From contig PBLQ01000061.1 in the NCBI GenBank assembly GCA_002721815.1, positions 44,905 through 108,904 of the forward strand: DNA of 64,000 nucleotides, given 5' to 3'. Below the pieces are notes generated by a model. It had not been told where the DNA came from. It saw only the letters and a list, made by a program, of their open reading frames with translations, and ran no database searches. Source of the stretch: Myxococcales bacterium. GTDB taxonomy: Bacteria > Myxococcota > UBA727 > GCA-2721815. Made by a program: the position numbers and the translations under genes. Positions within the stretch are counted from its first letter, which is position 1, and every line of letters starts with the position of its first letter. Positions 1 through 7,884 of the stretch are shown in pieces.

Positions 1-388
1 GATAGGTGCCATCGGCGTAGGTGTGTGATGATAAGGCACCGTCGTGATAAGGGAGACGGCCCAAAAGCTCTTCGAAGGCAGTGATGCTGCCAATCTCTTG
101 GACCCCTAAAAGATCGAGATCCATGGAGGCAATTAAATCCGCAGTGGTTTGTGCTGAGGTGGCGGTTTTTGGGAAGTTTTCGAGGTTCCAGGTGGCAGCG
201 TCGAGGGTGGTTGGAGAGCCCAAGCGCGTGACCAAATTGGTTTGGGCCGCGGGCCATTCGGGAGTGGAGGTGCCACCATCTGTGGTCGTGCTGCCTTGCC
301 CATTGGTGTCATCTTCGTCGCCAAGGGTGGGTCCCATGGGGCAAGCACACAGCAGTGAAGTTAAAAAGAGTAAGAAATACATTTGCAT
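1..388 (-). CDS. Lipoprotein with endonuclease/exonuclease/phosphatase-like domain (partial, C-terminus off the edge)
   Basis: Only the first 129 or so codons are visible. The ATG at 388 begins a short hydrophobic signal peptide with a lipobox-like LCAC (Cys16), so the product is probably a lipoprotein. A Gly/Thr/Asp-rich linker follows. Residues 67-73 (WNLENFP) and 95-99 (GVQEI) match the start of the endonuclease/exonuclease/phosphatase fold, where the Asn and Glu help bind metal. The catalytic His/Asp motifs would lie outside the window, so DNase, phosphodiesterase or phosphatase activity cannot be told apart. The start lies 10 bases after the RNase J stop, so it is probably co-transcribed with it. 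The ribosome binding site is weak (GAG within TGAGCAA). Confidence 0.75.
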   Translation of the reverse strand, partial: MQMYFLLFLTSLLCACPMGPTLGDEDDTNGQGSTTTDGGTSTPEWPAAQTNLVTRLGSPTTLDAATWNLENFPKTATSAQTTADLIASMDLDLLGVQEIGSITAFEELLGRLPYHDGALSSHTYADGTY

Positions 389-398
389 GAATGATTGC

Positions 399-2048
399 TC
401 ATACCAAAATAAAAAAGGGACTGTTTTTATGTTGTTGCCGAAAGGTTTTGTTGACCATGCGACACAATTTCTTGTTCATTTCATCATAAGGGAGGTCGTA
501 ATGTTCCATCAAATAATCGGTCATCTGTTGGCCTAAATTATTTAACAACGGGCTAAAGTCAGTGGCGCCTAAAGCGCGACCTTCGAGCCTGATTTGATCT
601 TTACCTGGACTTAAAAAGCCCAACAGCACGCCGGCCTGAGACATGCGCGACCTCGCAAAGACCGTTTCGAAGGGGGCCGGGTTCACCTCTTCGTCGTTCA
701 CCCAGGGTTCTGGGAGAGGGACCCGCACTTCATGAGTGGTTCCCCCGTTACCATCAAACCTTAGTTTTTCCCCGTTTCTAAGTTCGAGGAGCTGTACATT
801 GGACAGGCCCAGTTCATCACCCAAATTTTTATGGGCTTTCAATTGTTGTACACCACCGTGAAGGGGAATGAAGAATTTGGGTTTGGTGGCACGAATCAAT
901 GCGGCCATGTCTTCTCGATGACCATGTCCCGATACGTGTCGGCCATCACGGCCATCAAATATTTTGACGCCACGATCTGCGATTTTGTCGAGCAATGCTG
1001 CCACGGGTCTTTCATTTCCGGGAATGACCCGCGCAGAGACCAAAAGGGTGTCGTTTTCGTCGAGGTGTTTAATGGTGGAACGATCTTCACTGAGACGCCA
1101 CAAGGCTGAACCCGTTTCACCTTGAGAGCCAGTTAAGAGCCAGCATTGTTCTTGGGGGGCGCGCAGCAGATGGGCTTCGGGTTTTTCCCAAACATCCCCT
1201 AAATTAAACATCCCTTTTTGTTGGGCCATCTGGACTTTTTCTCTCATGGAGCGTCCGAGGATCGAAAGTTTGCGCCCGTAGGTACGGCAGCATTCGGCGA
1301 TGGTGTTGATGCGTTGAATGTGGGTGGCAAAGGTCGCGACGAACAAACGACCCGGGCTTGATTCAAACACTTTCTGGGTGGGAGCGACGACGGAACGTTC
1401 TCCAGGGTTTTTACCCGGTGCGCCTGCGAGGGTGGAGTCGGAGAGCAGACACAGCACCCCTTGGTCGCCGATTTTGGATAAGGTTGAAAAATCGGTGGGG
1501 GGGCCCAAAGTGGGATTGAGTTCCAGCCTAAAGTCGCCACTGTGCACCAAGGCGCCCGCGGGCGTTTGGACGTATAAGGTGTAAGCGTCGGGGATGGAGT
1601 GATTCACTGTGACCCATTTGAGCTGAAAAGGTCCCACGGATATGGCGTTGTTGGGGGCGATGGTCCGGATGTCAGGCGGTGAAAAATGTTTGCGTTGGAA
1701 TTTCTTGCGAATCATTTCACCGGTAAAGGGCCCTGCCCAAATGGGGGCTGGTGCCACCTCGTGCGCGAAAGGAAGCGCCCCAATATGATCCTCATGCCCG
1801 TGGGTGATGGCGAAACCCAGAAAATCCTGTCCCAGCCCTTTGAAAAACTCGATGGGCGGGATCCCAAATCGATAGCCGTGACCTTCGGGTCCTAAAAATC
1901 GAGCGCCACAGTCCACCGCCAGACTCTTGTTTGATTCTAAATCCTTTATAATTAGACAGTTACCGCCAAATTGACCCACCCCGCCCAAGGGAATGATCTC
2001 AATTCCAGGGTTTGAAGGTAATGCCTGCTGTTGGATGTGGTCGGACAT
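399..2048 (-). CDS. rnj: Ribonuclease J (metallo-beta-lactamase/beta-CASP RNase)
   Basis: A 549-residue protein, the usual length of RNase J. RNase J is a zinc-dependent endonuclease and 5'-3' exonuclease in mRNA decay and rRNA maturation. Visible signs: an N-terminal beta-lactamase fold beginning IIPLGGVGQFGGN, the metal motif HGHEDH at residues 83-88, VHSGDFR, a beta-CASP region with LLSDST, the late motif IPLHGG, and a C-terminal domain from about residue 440. I chose the ATG at 2048 because known family members begin there; the frame stays open upstream into the divergent small gene but has no family similarity. The Shine-Dalgarno at this start is weak. The edge lipoprotein gene follows 10 bases downstream. 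Confidence 0.93.
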   Translation of the reverse strand: MSDHIQQQALPSNPGIEIIPLGGVGQFGGNCLIIKDLESNKSLAVDCGARFLGPEGHGYRFGIPPIEFFKGLGQDFLGFAITHGHEDHIGALPFAHEVAPAPIWAGPFTGEMIRKKFQRKHFSPPDIRTIAPNNAISVGPFQLKWVTVNHSIPDAYTLYVQTPAGALVHSGDFRLELNPTLGPPTDFSTLSKIGDQGVLCLLSDSTLAGAPGKNPGERSVVAPTQKVFESSPGRLFVATFATHIQRINTIAECCRTYGRKLSILGRSMREKVQMAQQKGMFNLGDVWEKPEAHLLRAPQEQCWLLTGSQGETGSALWRLSEDRSTIKHLDENDTLLVSARVIPGNERPVAALLDKIADRGVKIFDGRDGRHVSGHGHREDMAALIRATKPKFFIPLHGGVQQLKAHKNLGDELGLSNVQLLELRNGEKLRFDGNGGTTHEVRVPLPEPWVNDEEVNPAPFETVFARSRMSQAGVLLGFLSPGKDQIRLEGRALGATDFSPLLNNLGQQMTDYLMEHYDLPYDEMNKKLCRMVNKTFRQQHKNSPFFILV

Positions 2049-2180
2049 GGAGTTGAAATTGCCACAAAAACTGCCATTTGTCCCCACTAATCGCTGGGGT
2101 GGCAAATGCCATTTAACCGGTTGTGTTCGGGCATTTCTGGCGCTATACCCCAAAAGCAACCCAGAATTAGAGGTTTTACT

Positions 2181-2465
2181 GTGAGTCTGAATAACAACGA
2201 AATTATCGATAAGCGTTTGGTGCAAAGACACCTTTCTAAGGGAATTCTCAGCCGTGAAGCATTTGCTGATCACTTGGAGAATTTGCCAGATCAAGAAAGC
2301 GAAGCTGAGAACATTTGGCCCATGATCATGGAAGGCACCCAAAGCGAAGCCAGTGTAAAAGTGTCCACTGAAGAACTGGAAAACGTGCCAGTGCCCACCG
2401 CAACTGCACCCATCGAAGACACCGAAGAAGGTGGCGTTCCTGCAGCAGTGGATTTCGGTAGCTGA
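2181..2465 (+). CDS. Small acidic protein of unknown function
   Basis: A GTG start at 2181 has AGAGG about 8 bases upstream and gives 94 residues. The N-terminal third is basic/hydrophobic (VDKR-like segment, then SKGILSREAF), compatible with a short helical domain. The rest is rich in Glu, Pro and Thr and probably disordered. There is no signal peptide or membrane helix. It is transcribed divergently from RNase J and ends just before a strong terminator, so it is a single-gene unit. I do not recognise a named family; I have an impression of similar small proteins in Myxococcota-type genomes but cannot confirm it here. An in-frame ATG at 2106 would overlap the RNase J promoter and has no ribosome binding site. 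Confidence 0.7.
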   Translation: MSLNNNEIIDKRLVQRHLSKGILSREAFADHLENLPDQESEAENIWPMIMEGTQSEASVKVSTEELENVPVPTATAPIEDTEEGGVPAAVDFGS

Positions 2466-2494
2466 ATCAGCACCCACTGAACCTGGAACCCATT

Positions 2495-2522
2495 GACCAC
2501 CCCAGCGGTGGTCATTTTTTTG
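2495..2522 (+). terminator. Rho-independent terminator
   Basis: GACCACC (2495-2501) pairs with GGTGGTC (2507-2513) around a 5-base loop and is followed by A and a run of Ts. It ends the small acidic gene. Confidence 0.85.
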
Positions 2523-2575
2523 CGACCTGGTAAAGCATCCCCTACATTGTTGCCTTTAGGGAGGGCGATAACCAC

Positions 2576-3031
2576 ATGAATGAACTGGCGGTAGATTGGA
2601 ATGAACTGGAACTTGCATTTCGTGAGGTTTCAGAGACTCAGAACTTTTTTGATTTACGCTCTGGTGCAGTGGTTTCTGTGGTGCGTGGTTATGAAGACGA
2701 AGCTGAAATTCAGACTTTGATTCAGCAGCACCCCGATCGCTTTGAAAAAATAGCGCCTTTAGATGCCGGCTTTACCCGCGATGCCTTAATGGCGTTTTTA
2801 CCTTTGGTGGTTCAAAAACAACTGCGTGCGGAGTTAGAGTTGGCGCTCAAAGGACCGGCCGGTCTCACGCGGGCCATGGATGTTTTAAAAACCCACGGTG
2901 ACGTCATGGGGCAGTTCCATCGACATGAACAAGAGTCTTTTTGGAAGCATGTGAATTCGTTCTTGGGCAGCTGCGGTGTTAAGCCCGCTAATCGAGCTCC
3001 TGAACCAGAGCTTTTTCACGAAGTGGCATAA
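2576..3031 (+). CDS. UPF0158 family protein
   Basis: 151 residues. The opening (VDWNELELAFRE), followed by a short 'FFDLRSGAVVSV' strand, is typical of the uncharacterised UPF0158 family, which has no established biochemical role. It is cytosolic, with no signal peptide. AGGGAGGG lies about 12 bases before the ATG. The last 44 bases overlap the end of the convergent lipoprotein gene on the other strand, leaving no room for a terminator between them. Confidence 0.8.
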   Translation: MNELAVDWNELELAFREVSETQNFFDLRSGAVVSVVRGYEDEAEIQTLIQQHPDRFEKIAPLDAGFTRDALMAFLPLVVQKQLRAELELALKGPAGLTRAMDVLKTHGDVMGQFHRHEQESFWKHVNSFLGSCGVKPANRAPEPELFHEVA

Positions 3032-3848
3032 GGTTTCGCTCGACCGCTTCAATACACGACAGCGCTTTTACAGGCCAAGCATCATCTGATTCGGATTGCG
3101 GATTCATGGTTTGGAATAACTTTTTGTTGCGCGTTTGACATCTCAGAAAAAGGGTACGACCCGCCTCTTGTGCTAAGCGTGTATCAGGATGTGCCATGAG
3201 ACCAATCAGTAATTCATCGTCTTCGATATTATTTCGGTGCGCCTGTTTGGCCATGATGGCTCTTAACAAGGTTTGATCATTCTCTTTCAGGGCGCGTTCA
3301 ATGGTTTCTGGATTAAAATAAAACCCATTTGATTTATTTCCAGAAGGATTGAGCAAATGGGTCAATGCGCCCTCGGCGGCGGCCATGATGACATCTTGGG
3401 TGTGCTTTAATTCCATCCAAGGGTTTTTATTTCTTTGTTCTTTCATTTGACGTTCGGAAATCCCTCGAGTTCGGGTTTGCCGTTGTGCGCGGGCTGAGCT
3501 GAGCGCTAAAGGCACATCGTTAAATGCAAGCTGCGCATGACAAAGGGCATTGTATTGGGTTTCCACTTTGCCCACGTGAACGATGATGCGGCATGAATTG
3601 AGCTGTATGTGCAACGCTTCAGAGGTGGATGAATATTTTTCCCCCTGCCATTGGTGAAGTTTGTTGATGAGGGCCAGCTGCTCCTCCCCGGTCATGGAGC
3701 CATCGTCGAAAAGCAGGACCGGTTTGTTCTGACTATAAGTCACCGAGCTCGGTGCTTCGAAGGCGAGAGGAAGGACCCGATAATTATCGCGAGTGGTCAG
3801 GGTGTTGGTCGCGCATGCCATCTGCAACAAACAAACAAGGAGGCCCAT
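2988..3848 (-). CDS. Putative lipoprotein of unknown function
   Basis: 286 residues from the ATG at 3848. That start gives a compact signal peptide (GLLVCLLQ) ending in MAC, a non-standard but plausible lipobox. The longer frame starting at 3902 would put 18 polar residues before it. The mature protein has a mixed N-terminal region with several Cys, a basic Gln/Arg-rich stretch near residue 140, and a helical C-terminal half that may contain HEAT-like repeats (LAQEAGRTLFLRC). No catalytic motif is recognised. The gene is divergent from truA and its 3' end overlaps the UPF0158 gene. Confidence 0.6.
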   Translation of the reverse strand: MGLLVCLLQMACATNTLTTRDNYRVLPLAFEAPSSVTYSQNKPVLLFDDGSMTGEEQLALINKLHQWQGEKYSSTSEALHIQLNSCRIIVHVGKVETQYNALCHAQLAFNDVPLALSSARAQRQTRTRGISERQMKEQRNKNPWMELKHTQDVIMAAAEGALTHLLNPSGNKSNGFYFNPETIERALKENDQTLLRAIMAKQAHRNNIEDDELLIGLMAHPDTRLAQEAGRTLFLRCQTRNKKLFQTMNPQSESDDAWPVKALSCIEAVERNLMPLREKALVQELD

Positions 3849-3930
3849 TTTTTCAAAGGCACGGTGGTAGGGATGGTTGCAGTTTTGGCGGTAAGCGTTC
3901 ATGATAAAGAAATATAAGGAGGGCAGTGAA

Positions 3931-4782
3931 TTGGAGCACGAGGTGCAAACATGGCGACTGACGGTGGCTTACGATGGCAGTCATTTTCATGGCTGGCAAG
4001 CCCAACCAGGGTTGCCTACGGTACAAGGGGTGCTGCAAGAAGCGCTGCGGGCGTTTAAAAAGGGGGACATCGAAGTCCAGGGGGCTGGCCGCACCGATGC
4101 GGGTGTGCACGCCCTGGGGCAGGTGGCTTCTTGTTCTTTTCCCTCAGATTTAACCGAACGAAAAATGCTGCTGGCCATGGCCAGTTTGTTGCCGCCAACC
4201 GTTCGCATCATGAAGGCCGAGCGCATGCCAGCCGGCTTCAATGCCAAACATCACAGCATTGGTAAACGATACCTGTATCGCGTTGCCAACACGGATGTGG
4301 TGAGTCCCTTCAAGGCACCTTACGCTTGGCAGGTGAAGGCATCATTGGATGTGGAAAAAATGAAGACCGCGGCCCAGTGCCTTTTGGGCGAAAAAGATTT
4401 TGAAAGTTTTCGTTCTGTTCATTGCGATGCCGGTCACGCACGACGTTTTTTGTGGAAGGCGGAGGTGCTCCAAGACAGTGAAGACCTCTCCATTGAAATA
4501 CGCGGCAACGCCTTTTGCCGAAATATGATCCGAATCATCGCAGGCACGCTGGTGGAGGTGGGTCGCGGGAAAATTGCAGTGGAACAAATGCCGCGCATCA
4601 TAGACGCAAAGAACAGAGAAGCTGCAGGAATTACCGCGCCGGCACACGGGTTGTTCTTGGGCACCGTTTATTACCCTGATCAGCTGGATGATGCATGCAT
4701 TCCCTCGACTGCCGTTTTCCCCAACCACCCTTGGGGAAAAGATTTCTGGCCACCTGGCCCCAAGGGCGAATCAAATAAATAA
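3931..4782 (+). CDS. truA: tRNA pseudouridine(38-40) synthase TruA
   Basis: Isomerises uridines 38, 39 and 40 in the anticodon arm of tRNAs. About 283 residues from a TTG start at 3931, chosen because AAGGAGGG (3916-3923) sits 7 bases upstream. The upstream ATG at 3901 has no ribosome binding site and would contain that one. The catalytic motif GAGRTDAGVHA is present near residue 56 (catalytic Asp), as are YDGSHFHGWQ at the N-terminus and FCRNMIR-I-GTL in the C-terminal half. Full length for the family. Divergent from the lipoprotein gene; no terminator is obvious on the plus strand immediately after it. Confidence 0.95.
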   Translation: MEHEVQTWRLTVAYDGSHFHGWQAQPGLPTVQGVLQEALRAFKKGDIEVQGAGRTDAGVHALGQVASCSFPSDLTERKMLLAMASLLPPTVRIMKAERMPAGFNAKHHSIGKRYLYRVANTDVVSPFKAPYAWQVKASLDVEKMKTAAQCLLGEKDFESFRSVHCDAGHARRFLWKAEVLQDSEDLSIEIRGNAFCRNMIRIIAGTLVEVGRGKIAVEQMPRIIDAKNREAAGITAPAHGLFLGTVYYPDQLDDACIPSTAVFPNHPWGKDFWPPGPKGESNK

Positions 4783-4878
4783 TAACGCAGTCCTTATGGA
4801 ATTGCGTGTCGATGCCGATGAAGAAGGAGGTGCCAGCGTTCGGCGAAATTCCTTCCGCCCTTCAAAGCCTGAACGTTC

Positions 4879-4923
4879 ACCCAAAAAATAATGCGGTTTA
4901 AGTATGGGGGATACTTAAACCGC
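4879..4923 (-). terminator. Strong inverted repeat with T-tract on the minus strand
   Basis: A perfect 13-bp stem, GCGGTTTAAGTAT (4893-4905) with ATACTTAAACCGC (4911-4923), encloses GGGGG. In minus orientation it is followed by ATTATTTTTTGG, a terminator-like signature; in plus orientation no T-run follows. No annotated minus-strand gene lies immediately to the right, so it may end an unannotated minus-strand RNA or act on the truA mRNA 3' end. Confidence 0.6.
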
Positions 4924-5243
4924 ACAAAAGGACTGTCGGGGAGATGGGGGAGGTCCCGACAGCACCCTTATCTGAGCAAGAGACGTGCCAGAAAATAGAA
5001 GCCCGACACCATTCTCTTAAGCCCTTGTTTTAAAAGAACAAAAGCAAAACACAAAAAAGAATCACCTTCACGAAAAAGCGGCAAAAAAACCCTAAAAAAT
5101 ACAGGTCCTGCGAAAAAGTCAACCTTATAGGCCCTTACGAAGGTTGGCTTACATGCCTCGGTGAGGCAAAAAAGCCGCTTCCTGCGGTATGGGGCCTCAT
5201 TCTTTTTTTCCCCTTTTAGTTTTCGTTACGGTAATAAGGGCGC
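4924..5243. other. Long structured intergenic region, candidate small RNA or tatB leader
   Basis: No convincing ORF. It holds several inverted repeats: CTGTCGGG (4933-4940) with CCCGACAG (4955-4962); CAACCTT (5120-5126) with AAGGTTG (5140-5146); GCCTC (5155-5159) with GAGGC (5163-5167); and CCGC (5175-5178) with GCGG (5184-5187). The centre (about 5030-5110) is A-rich on the plus strand. It does not match the conserved cores of tmRNA, SRP RNA, RNase P RNA or an FMN riboswitch as far as I can tell by eye. Confidence 0.4.
5162..5210 (+). terminator. Terminator or attenuator just upstream of tatB
   Basis: TGAGGC (5162-5167) pairs with GCCTCA (5194-5199) around an inner CCGC/GCGG hairpin, followed by a T-rich tract (5200-5209). 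The GAGGC arm can alternatively pair with GCCTC at 5155-5159, so two mutually exclusive folds are possible. It ends 34 bases before the tatB start. On the minus strand the inner hairpin is itself followed by TTTTTT, so termination may be bidirectional. Confidence 0.55.
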
Positions 5244-5654
5244 ATGTTTGGAATCGGCTTTGGTGAACTAATCATAATATTTATCGTCGCTTTACTGGTG
5301 GTGGGGCCCCACAAATTACCAGAAATGGCGAAAAACCTCGCCAAGGTGCTGCGCGAGGTTCGAAAGACCTCCGACGAGTTCCAGGCGTCCATTTTTAGGG
5401 AGACGGGTCCTTCGGTGAGCGGGTTGCTCAAAAGCCCAGAGGCCACCATCAAGCGCCACCTCGAAAACGAAGTTCAAGAAGCGCTCGGGCTTGAGGAAGA
5501 CTGCGGAGAGGGTGAGTCTCCAATGGCCTCTGCTCAATCCGCGGAACCACAGGCCGCTGACCCAAATGGTTCGGCCAGCCCAGAAGATGTGCCCGAGAGG
5601 GTGGCGCGCGGCGCATTCCATGGGGAGCAGAAAGACGGTTCTTCTGGTGGATGA
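5244..5654 (+). CDS. tatB: Twin-arginine translocase subunit TatB-like (TatA/B family)
   Basis: 136 residues. One N-terminal membrane helix (residues 6-21), then the GPHKLPEM hinge and a long amphipathic helix (residues 22-60), followed by an Ala/Glu/Pro-rich tail. FGIGFGELI with a Glu at position 8 and GP rather than FG at the hinge points to TatB, which receives twin-arginine substrates together with TatC in the inner membrane. A separate TatA is not seen in the window. AAGGG lies about 6 bases before the ATG. The end overlaps the likely tatC start, so the two are translationally coupled. Confidence 0.88.
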   Translation: MFGIGFGELIIIFIVALLVVGPHKLPEMAKNLAKVLREVRKTSDEFQASIFRETGPSVSGLLKSPEATIKRHLENEVQEALGLEEDCGEGESPMASAQSAEPQAADPNGSASPEDVPERVARGAFHGEQKDGSSGG

Positions 5655-6408
5655 GCGGGAGTACTCATTGGTGGAACATTTGGCGGATTTACGCACCCGT
5701 CTGTTTTACGCTGTGCTGGGGATTTTTGCCGCCACATTTGCGTGCTTCGCATTTTCAGATACTTTTATTTTATGGTTGAAAACGCCCATGGCGGAAGTGC
5801 TGGGTGAGAACGCGCAATTTGTAGTGTTGGCGCCCCATGAATACTTTTTTGTGAAGCTGAAGATTTCCATGGTGGCTGGCATCTTTGTTTCGTCACCTTG
5901 GTTGTTTTATCAATTTTGGCTGTTTGTTGCGCCGGGATTGTTTAAGCACGAGCGGCGTTATGTCTTTTCCTTCGTGTTCGCGGGCGCTTTCTTTTTCATC
6001 GGTGGGGCTTTGTTTTGCTACTATGTGGTGTTCCCGCCCATGTTCATTTTTTTCGTGGGAACTTTGCCAGAAGGCATTTTAGGAAACTATTCGGTTGGGG
6101 TTTTGTACGGCTTTGCCACCAACATGCTGCTGGCTTTTGGTTTGGTATTTGAAGCGCCGGTGGTGGTGTTTCTTTTGGCCGTGATGGGGGTGGTCGATCC
6201 GGAGGGCTTGGGGAAATGGCGTCGGTATGTGGTGGTCTTCGCCTTTATTTTGGCTGCGGTCATCACCCCAACCCCGGACCCGTTGACCCAAAGTCTCATG
6301 GCGGTACCCATGATTTTGCTGTACGAATTAGGTTTGTTTGCGGCTAAGATATTCTTGCGCAGAGGTTCAGCCCCTGACGAAGTTAACGCTGAACCAAGTG
6401 ACCCTTAA
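5647..6408 (+). CDS. tatC: Sec-independent protein translocase TatC
   Basis: Six membrane helices and the family signatures SLVEHLADLRTRL at the N-terminus, FLVVAP-like APHEYFFVKLK, SPWLFYQFWLFVAPGLFKHE and VITPTPDPLTQ. TatC binds the twin-arginine signal peptide and forms the core of the translocase. The GTG at 5647 gives a normal N-terminus and an 8-base overlap with tatB; an ATG at 5620 adds nine residues and is an alternative. Neither has a clear Shine-Dalgarno, which fits coupling to tatB translation. The 3' end overlaps the convergent miaB gene by 26 bases. Confidence 0.94.
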   Translation: MDEREYSLVEHLADLRTRLFYAVLGIFAATFACFAFSDTFILWLKTPMAEVLGENAQFVVLAPHEYFFVKLKISMVAGIFVSSPWLFYQFWLFVAPGLFKHERRYVFSFVFAGAFFFIGGALFCYYVVFPPMFIFFVGTLPEGILGNYSVGVLYGFATNMLLAFGLVFEAPVVVFLLAVMGVVDPEGLGKWRRYVVVFAFILAAVITPTPDPLTQSLMAVPMILLYELGLFAAKIFLRRGSAPDEVNAEPSDP

Positions 6409-7876
6409 GCGATAAGCTGGCTGCGTCCGTAATTTGAACCGGAACAATACTCCCAATCAAGTTGGCCGGTCCATCAAAAGCCACGATGTGATCGCCTCGG
6501 GTTCTCGCCGTGAGTCGCACGCGATCCGTGGGCTCTGGTTGAGCGATTTTTGGACCGCCAATTTGTAACAACCCGTTATTTTCAGCGGGGCTCTCTGGTT
6601 TGCGTTGGCTGGGGTCAATTTTGGCAATGCCTTCCACCAAAACGTCATAGGTTTTCTCAAGCATGTTTTGGTGATGCGCCAAACTAATCTCTTGTTGGAC
6701 CGCCAGCATGCGGGCATTTCGGCTTTTCTTTTCTGCTTGTGGAATGGGATCTGCATCGCGTTTTCCCGAAACAGTGCCTGGTCGGGGTGAATATTTAAAT
6801 GCAAAGATGTTTTTGTATTTCACTTCGCGAAGCATCTCCAACGACATCACGAAATCCTCTTCGGTCTCATTTGGAAAACCAACGATCATGTCACCAACGA
6901 TGCTGATATCTGGCATTTTTTCTCGTGCCATGTGAATGAGGTCCATGTAGATTTCTTTGGTATAACCCCGGTTCATTTTTTTGAGAACCGCGTTGCTGCC
7001 TGATTGCGCTGGGATGTGCAGATAATTACAAATGCGCTCACTGGCGGCCATGACATCCAAAGCCTCTTCAGTAAAATCTCGAGGGTAAGAGGTCAAAAAA
7101 CGAAGTCGAGGCAGATCTGGCGTGGCTTCGTGAATTTGGTGAAGCAAATCTGCGAAAGACGTGGTTTTGCCGCCCTCATGGTAGGTGTAATGGTTGATGG
7201 TTTGACCCAAGAGGGTCACTTCGCGTGCACCTTGGTCGACCAACCGTTTGACTTCATCAATGAGCCCTTGAGGTGGGCGGTGGACTTCCGGGCCGCGCGT
7301 CATGGGCACCACACAAAAAGAACAAAATTTGTTACACCCGCGGGTAATGCGAACGAAGGCTTGGCGACTTTGATTGATCTCACCCATGCGTTCTTGGTCT
7401 AAGGCTTCGATTTGCTCCAGGCGATCGGTTTCTTGTCCTTTTTGACGTTTGCGAAAACCTGAAAGTGCAATTCTATCGAATGAACTCTGGTGGTCTTCCA
7501 CAAAGTGGTTTTCCAAAAGCGCGGGAACTTGATCGAGCTGTGAAGGACCGGCCAACAAATCGATGTGCGGATATTTTTGAATGAGTTCTTGACCTGCGCG
7601 TTCCGCCATACAACCTAAAACGCCGACCACAACGTCATCACCGGCCTCCTTGCGCATGCGATCTTGTCCAAGTCGACTGCGTACCTTTTGCTCACTAAGA
7701 TCACGCACCGAGCAGGTGTTGTACAAAACCACATTGGCGTTTTTGGGACTGGAAACAAACTCATAGCCCAAGGGCGCCAATTTATCGCGCACCAATTCTG
7801 TATCCAGAATATTCATCTGGCAGCCAAAGGTTTCGATGAAAACCTTTTTTTGGGTAGATGATTCAGTGGCGGGCAT
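6383..7876 (-). CDS. miaB: tRNA-2-methylthio-N6-dimethylallyladenosine synthase MiaB
   Basis: A radical-SAM enzyme that adds the methylthio group at C2 of i6A37 in tRNAs reading UNN codons. 497 residues. The N-terminal UPF0004 domain (IETFGCQMN, YNTCSVRD, GVLGCMAER) holds the Cys ligands of the auxiliary cluster, followed by the radical-SAM CNKFCSFC motif near residue 184 and a C-terminal TRAM region. AAGGAG lies 5 bases before the ATG. Upstream trigger factor is on the same strand and ends 8 bases before this start, so they probably form an operon. Confidence 0.96.
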   Translation of the reverse strand: MPATESSTQKKVFIETFGCQMNILDTELVRDKLAPLGYEFVSSPKNANVVLYNTCSVRDLSEQKVRSRLGQDRMRKEAGDDVVVGVLGCMAERAGQELIQKYPHIDLLAGPSQLDQVPALLENHFVEDHQSSFDRIALSGFRKRQKGQETDRLEQIEALDQERMGEINQSRQAFVRITRGCNKFCSFCVVPMTRGPEVHRPPQGLIDEVKRLVDQGAREVTLLGQTINHYTYHEGGKTTSFADLLHQIHEATPDLPRLRFLTSYPRDFTEEALDVMAASERICNYLHIPAQSGSNAVLKKMNRGYTKEIYMDLIHMAREKMPDISIVGDMIVGFPNETEEDFVMSLEMLREVKYKNIFAFKYSPRPGTVSGKRDADPIPQAEKKSRNARMLAVQQEISLAHHQNMLEKTYDVLVEGIAKIDPSQRKPESPAENNGLLQIGGPKIAQPEPTDRVRLTARTRGDHIVAFDGPANLIGSIVPVQITDAASLSLKGHLVQR

Positions 7877-7884
7877 ACAACTCC

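Noticed and set aside
4796..4891. A 31-residue charged ORF after truA
   Set aside because: No ribosome binding site and biased Arg/Lys/Glu composition; it ends at the hairpin T-tract, more likely 3' untranslated sequence.
4924..5243. tmRNA, SRP RNA, 6S RNA or RNase P RNA
   Set aside because: None of their conserved core motifs is visible; only generic hairpins are.
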